DNA of 64,000 nucleotides, from assembly GCA_013433145.1 (NCBI GenBank), contig CM024180.1:7134001-7198000 (forward strand), given 5' to 3'. Below are positions 1 through 10,600 of this stretch, one piece after another. The stretch's first letter is position 1. The number at the start of each line of letters is the position of its first letter. Below the pieces are notes generated by a model. It saw nothing but the letters and a program-made list of their open reading frames with translations. It had not been told where the DNA came from and did no database searches. Both the position numbers and the translations under genes were made by a program. The DNA comes from Ascaris suum. Taxonomy: Eukaryota > Nematoda > Chromadorea > Rhabditida > Ascarididae.

Positions 1-302
1 ACAGAATGCATCATATGAGATAAATGCATCATCTGAACAAGATTCCTCACGAAAACAAAATTAGCCCTAAACCAACATTTCCGTTTCATGGATTTTAAAG
101 GCTCATAGTAGCCTATGAATTTTACGAGACTAAATAAATTAATTAACGAATACTACTTGGTAATTCTTTGAATATTTTATTATGAACTTTTGAGGAAAGA
201 TTGAGATAACTATGAAAGCTTTTTAAAAAGTAAGAATTTTTTTAATAAATATTTCAATGTGATCATAATATATGGCGTAAATATTGAAATGTTTTCTTAC
301 AG

Positions 303-385
303 GGTCTATGGCATTGAACACAGAAGATTCTGATTGCTTCTGTTGTGATAACATTATTCCTGAAAGCATGACTATTTTACATTAA
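303..385 (+). CDS. Possible 3'-terminal exon of a gene entering from the left
   Basis: A good acceptor (TTTTCTTACAG, ending at 302) is followed by an open frame, SMALNTEDSDCFCC then DNIIPESMTILH, ending in TAA at 383-385. The exon would start with two bases (GG) that complete a codon from an upstream exon outside the window. Only this frame stays open for any length. An AATAAA lies 52 nt beyond the stop. The encoded tail has three cysteines and no recognisable domain. It would converge on the minus-strand gene to the right. The acceptor, stop and poly(A) signal are seen; that they belong to one gene is inference. Confidence 0.35.
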
Positions 386-436
386 CAGTGCACTTTTTAA
401 ATAATTGTTGACAATGATAATTCGTTTTTTTTTTTG

Positions 437-442
437 AATAAA
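437..442 (+). terminator. Candidate poly(A) signal AATAAA
   Basis: AATAAA on the plus strand, 52 nt after the TAA at 383-385. Position and spacing fit a short nematode 3' UTR. The motif is common by chance in DNA this AT-rich, so its value rests on the exon call to its left. Confidence 0.35.
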
Positions 443-582
443 TACGCAGCAACTACTCTTTTGTGTATAGCTTAATGATATGTGATTTTATCTGCTCTAT
501 GATATTTCGCACTTTTCTTTGCTTCTCATGCCAATATAAACCCATTTCATATTATGTACATTGGAGAGTGCCCTTCGACAGT

Positions 583-735
583 TTAGATTTTGCTGGTGTT
601 TTCGCGGTTCTTTGGTTGAGTTTGTCGATAGGATGATGACATATCTAAGCATCTCGACAGTGCTAAGGGTAGCAATGCAACTAGTGACGGTAAAGTAAGT
701 AATATCGCAAATGAACAGTTAAATCTTTCCACAGG
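583..735 (-). CDS. Candidate terminal exon with hydrophobic anchor
   Basis: The minus frame ending at the TAA at 583-585 encodes a hydrophobic stretch of about 17 residues, then a polar tail ending SYRQTQPKNRENTSKI. That is the layout of a C-terminal transmembrane anchor with a short cytoplasmic tail. If it is an exon it could follow the PAN domain exon at 1608-1711 in phase (AG + A gives Arg), but the acceptor (GTGGAAAG) lacks a pyrimidine tract. An overlapping frame with a stronger acceptor at about 689 also fits the phase and gives a different peptide. The two cannot be told apart from sequence alone. Confidence 0.25.
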   Translation of the reverse strand, partial: PVERFNCSFAILLTLPSLVALLPLALSRCLDMSSSYRQTQPKNRENTSKI

Positions 736-1129
736 TTTTTTTTTCAGGGAAATAACATCAAATAGGAAATTAATTTTTATAATATGCTCCGATCGATGAA
801 TGTAAATTTTCGAAAAAAACAATCTATAATAATAAAGAATTTACGATTATATTCCAATATCAAGCAAGTATTTGCTCAAAAAAAAGCCAAATAAAAGAAA
901 TCATTTCTCTCATTTAAAAATATATTCTTAGTGGTGTTGATTCCTTTTATATAATCGTATGCAATTTTGCACATTTGCATTATTTCTGATAAGTGACTTC
1001 AGCTTCCCACATACAAGACTATAAATTTAGCACAAACAATAAGGCGTTTGGCCTTGTCAGCAAAAATTTTTGAGTATCACTTTTGTGAAAGCATCGTCAC
1101 CGGTATTACACAAGAGGTATATCTTTTAA

Positions 1130-1520
1130 GATGAATGCGGCGACCACCACCTACGGAGAAATTCAATGGAGATGCCGGGGTGGATGCTATCCCTACAATG
1201 TTTAGCGCCTGCGATGACTCTCCTAAAGGCCAAAGCGACCTTGCCGTAGCTATTCCCGTAGATGCGGGTCTGGAAGTGGGAGGAGGGAGGGGGCAAAGTC
1301 CTCCCCTCTGTGGATTGAACTTTGTTGGAGGTAGAATGGTACGTGCAGTGGATAGCCTCTTCCGCAAAGGCTCCGTGACAATTCGTGCAAGTTATCGCCT
1401 TCCCGGGATGTGGGGAGACGTTACCCTTCCCGTTCCTTCGAGCAGGATTCTCATCATCCACCGAATGAGCTACGCTCTCTAAGGCAACGCGGTGATTCCA
1501 CCTCGCACTTCTCCGCAAGC
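1130..1520. other. GC-rich block open in several frames
   Basis: About 390 bp with clearly higher G+C than its surroundings, carrying overlapping ORFs of 115 codons (+, from ATG at 1135), at least 130 codons (-) and about 100 codons (-). None matches a family I recognise. It begins about 90 nt downstream, in minus-strand terms, of the last well-supported exon of the PAN gene. It may therefore hold that gene's next exon: the 130-codon frame can be entered in phase through an AG after GCTTGCGG. Equally it may be an inserted repeat or a fragment of foreign or transposon DNA. Multi-frame openness is partly a by-product of G+C content. Confidence 0.3.
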
Positions 1521-1607
1521 AAAAAGCATTCGGAGTGCATCATATTCTTCATGGGTTATTATTAGCAAAATAAGCTAACAACGTCCAGTAAAGTTTAAAA
1601 TGATAAC

Positions 1608-4600
1608 CTATAATGAACTGCAGGCCATCTTGGGCACTGTCCTTCACGCACAGAGAACGCTGTAGATGGATTGAACTGGCAGTGGCCATTTGATGGATCG
1701 TAATGTGCGATCTGTAAATCGATATCACTTCTGACGAATAAGTGATAAGCAAAAATAGAAGTGATGTAAAACGATAGAATGATCGAAAAAAGGTGAGAGA
1801 GTGAGGGAGGGGGGGGGGGGGGTGAGATGAGGAACTCCAAGAATATATGGCGGCTATAAACGGCATCCGAAACCAAGCAAAGCATAAGAGGATCACATCG
1901 GCAGGGAAAAAAAGAACTTCCCTTTAGCATGTCGTCAGCCGGTTGTCTACCTTCGGCTGGGCAGAACTGCTTAACTTATGAGTATAAAAATTAGTAAAAT
2001 CGATAAACGTAATAAATTCCATCGAAAAATGTTACGACCTGAGCATTGAACTCATTTGTAGTGATAAAGAATTACGGAGTAAGTATTACTCATGAATATT
2101 TTCGAAGATTTTTATTTGATCGATAAATCTTTCCTATGCGTTAGTGCTTTTTCATCTTTCATTGGACAATTCCTCCTTCCCACATGTGTATTTTCCTTCT
2201 ATTTTTTATACCCAAAATTCTTCATCATACTTTCATAAGCCTAGCAAAATATAACAATTGTATCAATATACTTTCAGCTTTTATTTCTAATGTAATAATT
2301 CTAGGTGTATGAGATGGCAAAACTTTAGAAAATATATTTAAAGTCGAATAATTGAAATGTTTAAACTTACTGCGCAATTGAATTCATGACATGTCCTTGC
2401 ACATTGATCAACCGATATGGCGATCGCAAAATGAGTGAATGTGAGTCGTGATGGAGATTGCATCGGTGAAGAAATATAAAAGATTGATGCATGACACACT
2501 AAAAAAAAAAATAAAAAGTTCATTTATTTATAATCAATCTTTTATGAAAGATATATGGAGCGATTCATCTTTCACACATTCAGAAAATTATGTACGCAGA
2601 AAGCTGAACGAATCAATGTTTGGAAACTTTTAATTACTATCGAAAAAATTTCGGATTGAGAAAATTTTAGCAAAAAAATTTCTCGTCACTATCGATTAGC
2701 ACGACTGGATTTTCATATCAGAAGAGTTGCAAGTGACCAAATGATGACCAACTGACCACAGGGATTTTAATATACCTTTCATGTTGCATATTCTCTCACT
2801 TCTTTTAAAGAACAGCTATTCGGTTCAAAAAGGATGTCGCCATAAATGTGACTTTCAAAAAAAAACGGCTACACGGTTTGAACATACTGAATTTTCCGAT
2901 TTATCCGACAGCATAAATTTTGTTCAGGAGTAAATGGTAAGAAAAGAAAATTTTTTGAATTGCTGAAGATGAATACTGTAAGACAGCGTCTAAGATACTC
3001 TAGCCTACACTAACCTCCTGTTCGAAGATTTTGCGCCATAATTGGCGATGCTTGAGGCGGCACATGAATACGAGGCGGTGAATGAGGGGGTTGAGGTCGA
3101 GGCCTGATTGGTTGTCGTGGTGGTTGTGGGAATGGCGGCAAAGTTGGTGGCAAAGTAATAGGCTGCTGCTGTTGTTGCTAAGAATATATGATTTAGAACT
3201 ATTTTGGTGTAATGATTTCATTGATACCATCACAAAATATCTTTAATTAATTTGCCTTATTTTAAATACTCAGCGAGGTATAGAATGAAATTTTCTGATA
3301 CACATTTATAACACGCTTTATGTTGTTTACTAACACCAGCACTTAAAAACAGCATTTCCGTTGTGGATATAAAGAGCACCCAAAGATCAGCATCTAGTAG
3401 GAAGTGCCGTATTTCTCTTCATTTATATTGCAGTAAAAAAATGCCACGCTCAATAAAGTCTTATTAAACAAACGCGGTATCTGCAACCCCGCATAAAGTT
3501 CCATTCGCAGCTGATTATTTAAGGCTCCAAATTCGGTGGTGCATAAAATTTTGAGGTATAAGTGCACTTAAGAACCCTGGATATTACATCAAATTCAGAA
3601 TCAAATGCAACTCCGCTCTTCTTTCCTGAAATAAACGCAAAATTTGCTTCCCCTTCTGCATCCAAAACTTTCTGCTCATTTCAAAAAATTCTTTCAAGCT
3701 TTGCAATCGCTCCCTTTTCCCATTTCCGGCCCTACTCCATAAATAGAAATCTCATGGGAAAATTCGATTGCTATGGGTATAGAACTTCGCATAAGACAGT
3801 CCCTTTCCTCAATTTGATTTTAACTTCGAAGATGCGCCTTGTTTACACAAATTCCTTCAGATCTAACGATCCAACCTTTCCTTGGATTTTATCCTTTTCT
3901 ATTCCTTCCCTCCCTCCCCCTCCCTTTCTCCAAAGAAGCACTTCATATATCCCCATTTAAATTCAATTTTCTCCTCGACTTGCTCTCTTCACATCTATTT
4001 GCGAGCTGAAATTTTCTCCTTTTAAAATCTCAGTTCGAGGCATTATAACAATTGGAAAAACTAAAGATCATATATCTAATCACAAATGATCTATATAACA
4101 ATTAATAAATACAATAATTATTTTTGCGTATAAATCGTTACGTTCAACATGAAAAAAGAAGCAATCCTTAACGAGTAAAACCTATTCGACTTAATTTTAT
4201 AAAGAAATTGCGCTCATTTCGTGTGCTAACTGATAAAAAAAAATGAATCCATTCAAGTTAGCTGTAACGGCGACCGCCATATCAAATAGAATCGCTCGTT
4301 ATCTTTTAGCACTGAAATCGGCTGGATGGATCTTTACGCTAATATATTCATCGAATAGGTTTTGCCTAGTAAAGAACCCAAAATTTTGCAAGCTGAACTG
4401 TTTAATAATGAGAACTTAAAAGTTGGCAATCAAATTGGCGATCAAAATTTCTGGATGCGTCTATTAAAAGATATCGCTATATGCCCTAATTTTTTAATTG
4501 GAATCCTGGTTTGCCTGCTTAGAGAATCACACCATATACTCTCCACCCCGTTCCCTACAACTTTTCCACCTTGACTCCTAACCCAGAAGGCCTATCCTCT

Positions 4601-7600
4601 TCTCCAGAGAGTTTAAAGATGCGCAGTTTACCAACAAGCTGTTGATATAAAGCCCAGAAGTGTTACTTGCAGAGGTTAACGAGCGATCCCAAAGCAGCCT
4701 TCAGGAAATGGGGCACAGCTATTCGATGCTTTGCACGAAACAGAGCGTTTTAGAGGGGCGATGGGGCAACGAAACGGTAGGCACGAGCGTTTTAAAGTGA
4801 AAGCTTCACAGCACACAGTGCATTCTTGCGAATGAAAAAAGAAAACGTTGAAGTGATGAGGTATGGCTCTTGCCATAAAGATAGCAACCTGTATTGTTCG
4901 ATCTGCCAAAAACTGTTCGATCCCCTCACAGATGGAGTTTGACATGCTGGCCGAATTGGCCAAAACTTCAGTTTAATTCGTCATATTCTGTGACAGATCG
5001 AAAAATACAGAACTCTGTGGACGTGGTCTCTCAAAAAAAAAAAAAAACAAAAGCGTATGGATTGAGCATTAGGATGGAAGAGGACGAATTTGGAGACCCC
5101 TAATGACATAAGCAGTTATTATTGCCATTTAATGATGTAAGTAATTAGCAAGGTGAAGGGTATTTAGAAAATTATTTCTGCTCTAATGTCAATTAACGAA
5201 GTATCTAACGAAAGACTGACAAGCTGATTATACTGATACTAAACTTTTTTTGTTTTGTTATATTGCAAGAAAGCTAGAGGCCGCTGAATACTGCAAAAAA
5301 AAAGTGCTTCATATCGAAGTGATCGGTCGTCAGGACCTTCCCTTCGATAATATGCTCATTAAAAGAGGAGAAAAATATGCTTTCTCGGAAAATTTTCGCA
5401 CACTAATCAAATGCTTAGGAAATCTTAAATGTTGATATTTTCGGGAGAAAGTTAATTGAGTAGTTTGAGCCTATTGGCAATGGTTAGCTTCCAACAACAG
5501 ATTTTTCGTCTTTATCTCTCCTATTCAAAACCTCATTTCCTTATGATGAATTCCTTGCGCAGCCACGGATACCTGAAGTTGAAGGCGTGCAACATGGGAC
5601 GGTGCTTCAGTTGTAACACGCCGATGTGGAGGTGCGTGAAGTTGTTGTTTCAGTGATGAGGTGAGTGCAGTCTGTGATGCGATTTGACCGAATGAGGTAG
5701 GCGGAAGCGTTTGAGACTGAGATTCTAACACAACATGGCGGGGTGGTGCGAAAGGTGGCAGCGGATGTGGTCGCTGATGAATCTGACGCTGTTCCTGTCG
5801 CCACTGTCGCTGCTGTTCAAGGAACTGTTGCCGTTGTCGTTGCAACAATCTGAACTCTTTTTGTTGCTTTAATCGCTGCTTCTGAAGCTGCTCTGCTTGT
5901 TGTTGCAATCGCTGCTGTTGCTCTTGCAGCAGCTTTTGCTGAAGCTGCAGCCTCTGCAACTGAAGTTGTTGCTTTTGCTGAAGAAGCTGCTGTTGTTGAG
6001 CCCGTTGCTGCTGTTGCAGTAGCTGCTGCGATTGTTCCTGCACTTGCTGCGGTTGCTGTGGTTGTCGTTGTTGCTGTTGTTCTTGCTGCTGCTGTTGTTG
6101 TCGTTGTTGCTGTTGTTCTTGCTGCTGCTGTTGTTGTCGTTGTTGCTGCTGCTGTTGTTGTTGAGTTGGTTGTTCGGGAACATTTTGCGTCTGTTGTGGC
6201 GTCATTTGCGTGACCGGCATACTCTTCAATTTAGTGCTCAAGCCAACCTCGCATTGAGTGGTTATTTGCACACCGCACACTATGTCAACTCAACCTGACG
6301 TGCAGCCACAGCACAGATATGTGGGGAGAACTTTACACTTCCCCGCTCCCCTCCTTGACCATTTGAGACCGACATATTTGAATGTTCCAGCTACCGGCAA
6401 AAAAACCGGAAACTCAAATCAAAAAAGTCTTATGCTGTGGGTGCACGCATTGTGCGAAAGTTGAGATACATAACGATGCTTGAATTTAAAGACAGAATTT
6501 AAAGACGCGCAATGATAAGGAAAGCATTAATTGTTATTATTTTCGCAATTTGATAATCTAAACACATATTAAAGGGCGTTGTATATTTTGTATAAAAGCT
6601 TATTTTGTATTAGTTTCATTCACACGATTGGTTCCTGACGCATCACTCTCAAAAATGTACATCCGATAATGATATTGCAAAGTGGAGGGGGGGGGGGGGG
6701 GGGGGGGGGAAACCGCTGCTGTACAACAACTAACGTTCCAGCATATTTCATTACTAGATTTTTCTTCATGGAAAAGGAAACAAATGGGATCTATGTAAAT
6801 TTAGATTATCATTGAAGTGGTAAATTTAGATTACTAAAGCGGTACTTCGTTATCAAGCTGTAGACCAGAGCATGACTTGAAATTTCAATGAGTGTAAAAA
6901 TTTTCTAAAGCGAGACTTTAATATTGGGACATGCCTCCATACCGTTGCAAACGCTTATCCCCAATAGGCCAAAATTAGTGTTAGATGGCGGTAAGTTTCG
7001 TTTGTAAGCGTTACGCACTATTACCCCCTGATAATTCAGCAAGCTGGAGAATGCAATAAGGAAGCCGATCAGTTGAAATGTGTTACGAATAAATCGACCA
7101 CATGAAAACTGAACCTAACAATACTAACGAAAACTGAATCTAAGTTAAATATTATTTGTAGTGCGACCTTGTTAATAGCCTTATATTAGTAGGTCATTAT
7201 TGAAATAATAAATTTGAATATGCAGAAAATATTTTAAAACATATGTAATTAATGATTCTTTAATGGAAATCTGAATTAAATGCAACCACACACTCACAAC
7301 TGACGCCATCTGCGGTTTTGAAAATTACTTTCGCTTATATTCTTTTGTGATGAACGACCGCGCTGCGATTCCTCTCTCGCGTGATATTGTGGGAACGACC
7401 GCGTAGCGACTCCATTTGCACACACCGACCTAAGTGATATCTCCTCTTCCCTGCCCTATCATATGTCGCACTTTCTCTGCTTGTTTTTCAAACCCATCTG
7501 CCATCGCACACGCTACTTAGTTATATTGATGTTTTGTGGCATTGTTCGGTCCATTTACCCGGTTGTGTTTGGTAAACTGCAATTCCTACTCGTCTCCTCT

Positions 7601-10600
7601 CGTCCGCACGGCCGCAACACAACATATTGATGTTCAAGAATTGTAGTGAAGTGCAGGAACTTTAATTTCATATTGCAAAGATGTGTTAGTTTTGCAATCA
7701 TTTCTTTTTTTTTCTTGTTTCTGTTTGCACAAGAAAAAACGGCAGTACGAATTACCTGTTTACCTGTACGTTCTCAATTTGAGACCTATTACGCTGATTC
7801 AAACGAAATTTAAGGGCACGTACACGCGGTCGTTCTCACATCTCTTGCAGGAATCAATCACGTACTCTTAGTCTACGATTTTAAAACACCTCAAATTTCT
7901 ATCTGAATCGAAATTAACGGATTCGGATGCCCCCATAAAGAAGCGCTTTTATTGCAAAATCATCTGCAAATACAACAATCCGCTCCGAAGATGTTGTAGA
8001 AGAGCAAACGTTTTGCAGGAGAAGCAAATACTTTGATTCCGCCAGCATTCGGCCTCAGATTAGCGCTAGATTTTAAAATCAAGAATTTCCAAATATGAGG
8101 ATCCCGAAACCCATACCTTGTGAAATAAATCATAAAGAGGCGCTCCCCATGTTTCCCCATGTCTTCACCTTATACTGAAAAAAAAACTTTCTCCTCTGAA
8201 AATCGATTTTTATGCTCACTTCATTTGAATCACCACTATATTAAAAAAAAAAAAGGAAGCTTATCATGAGCAAATAATAAAATGACAAGAAAATTTTCAC
8301 TCCCTTTTCATTTCGTTTCTCCAATAAATTCAAGGCGTTGTCCATTCGCCTAAAGGCTCAAACACCTGACACATTTCTTAGTCAGTTAACTTCAACAAGT
8401 TTTTTTTTCTTTCCATTTTCATGCAGTCGTTCTCAATAAAAAAACGAACCGCCCAGTTTAACAAAAAAAAAAACCTTACCTACCACACATAGAAGCAAGT
8501 GTGAGCGAGTTGTCCATCAAACAAGCGAGGGGACTTCATCTAGCAAGCAAGTAGTAAATAAGCTTAAATAAATCAATTTCAAAAAAAAAAACGAATATTT
8601 CAACTTCCGTTGTCGTTAGATGAGATACTGGAGAGGGGGACAGGTGAGATTCAATAGCTAAATAGTACTATATCTGACTATGATACAAAGGAATAAAGTT
8701 AAAGTGGATTTCTCTTTAAAAAAAAATATAACTTTTATAAGAAAAGAAATATGCAAAATTTACTTCAACGATCGAATATTTCGACTTGATAAAGAAAATT
8801 AAATGCTTAAATCTTAGTTTCTATTTTCCTCACATTTTTTATGAATATTTGAATTCTCCTTTTATATCTCATTATAACGTAACGATCAGCTTCCTCCTCA
8901 TTCTTTGACGGAAATCCACGTATGAAAGTGCTCACATTCCATAAAATATAACAATACCCGGCCAATTAAAGCAATTACTTGTAAAGGTTCTTGCTATGAA
9001 AAGACTCTTATAAATTATGAATTGCATTCTCATAAAAAAAAAACCTCTTTTAGCACCTTATTTCGATAACTGAGTCGCTCGTGACATTTCCATTCCCCGC
9101 CCGTTTCTAATTCAACTGGACGTGCATAACATCGCCATCCTTCACCAATTTTTGACCTATCGGGATTGTCGTTAGCCGATCGGGGCAATTCGTTTGGCCA
9201 TTTAGGTAAGCGCTGCATAGTTCGGCGCGTAGCGTTGTAAACAGTGCTCATTATTGGTCGAATTTAAAAGAAAAAGAAGAAAGAATTCGCCAAAAAAAAA
9301 AAAAAAAAGAAGTAATCGGGTATTTAGCAACTTTTATTTCTTAACTACATGAATATGTTACCTATATTTGATGAATTAAATAAAAACTATAAAAAATTGA
9401 AGTGAATTTCCTACATAGAAAAATTTGCTGCAGAAATTCAATTAGTTATCTTTATTGCGCTAATTTTAAATATACGGAAATCGAATAACGCGTTCAATTC
9501 GACGTAAAGTAAAGATTACTTTATTAGCGAAATTTATGAATCATCGAATTTTCATCGACTTGAAGATATGCTAATAAGTGTGCGCAAAAAAAAAACATAG
9601 TGGAACTAAATACACCTAAAATATTTCAATAAATTATGATAGCGACGAATATCATAGAGTATATGATTCCAAATATTAATGAATTAACTCGTTAAGTTCA
9701 TATCATCAACAGGTAGAGTTTTCTTGATGATATTATTATTAAGAAAGGGTGTGTGTGTGTGTGTGTGCATAAGTGAGTGAATAAGTGCATGATAGAAAAA
9801 ATTGCAATTTTCTGTGAAAACTATTTTCAATTTTCTCAAACAATTTAGAAAAAATTGCAATTTTCTGTGAAAACTATTTTTAATTTTCTCAAATAATTTC
9901 AAAATCGATACGTTAGACTGATCGATTCCAAGATTATCTGATTATAACGATTGCTGATTGCTGGCAAATATATTCATAATGATAGCATTCTATTACTCAT
10001 CTATTATCATCGTATATATTACTCGTGGAAATATTATAACATTTAAGAGTTGATCTGTTTTAAACACTCTTTATGGAATATTTACTTCTTTATAGTAATT
10101 TTTTTCCAACTAGGATAGGAATGATTATTTTTGAATATAATAGGGAGTTTTTTCCCAAATGGATTTGAATTTTTGAATGAAATTTCAGAATTGTTTTTTT
10201 TTTTTTGTTATATAGCAGCGACACATTTTGTACAATTAATAAAGTGGCAAACCGCTGCTGGTTGAGGAGAAATCGACTGTTGTGTTTGCTGAGCAACATT
10301 CCACCTGAAATATTTCCCGAAAGAGATCATAGGGTATATGGCTCTCAATAAATCGAAACTTTTTTGACGATATAAAATTTGTTATTTTCAAATAGGGATG
10401 AACGATAAATGCATAGAACATTGCAAACTTTAGCCGAATGATGTTGAAAGGGCGTTTGAAGACGTTTCGTTTACTTTTACGGCTATATTGTTTTACTTCA
10501 ACAACAGCACAGTGGACTCCCACCTGTATGTAGACAAACGCCGATTTCTTTCATCTTCCGCTTCTATTTTTATTTCATTCCAACAGGAAATAATAGCCTG

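Larger units (their letters stand above)
386..1607. other. Unresolved 3' region of the PAN-domain gene
   Basis: The left gene must continue or end here on the minus strand, and the terminal exon is not settled. Two places are compatible with the two-base phase left by the exon at 1608-1711. The first is 583-735, where minus frames end in TAA or TAG; one carries a hydrophobic run (AILLTLPSLVALLPLAL) followed by a short polar tail, which would be a membrane anchor. Its acceptor is poor. A better acceptor (TTTACCGTCACTAG) at about 689 opens a different frame. The second is the GC-rich block at 1130-1520, described separately. The rest is AT-rich and shows nothing. Confidence 0.3.
6224..10252 (-). 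other. 4.0-kb intron of the PAN gene with possible nested elements
   Basis: The intron contains a run of 23 G (6687-6709, +), a GC-rich patch at 7270-7640 with a repeated GAACGACCGCG motif, a 66-codon minus ORF at 7960-8160, a 73-codon minus ORF from ATG at 9030-9251, a (GT)9 tract near 9750 and a 53-bp tandem duplication at 9793-9898. Other parts are A/T-rich with frequent A or T runs of 8-16. Confidence 0.55.

Noticed and set aside
3562..3960. 132-codon plus-strand ORF in the PAN gene intron
   Set aside because: Ser/Pro/Phe-rich by-product of a C/T-rich tract; no domain, no splice support, on the strand opposite the host gene.
6032..6298. Plus-strand ORF rich in leucine
   Set aside because: It is the antisense of the CAG/CAA polyglutamine exon; the leucine run is a mirror of the Q codons.
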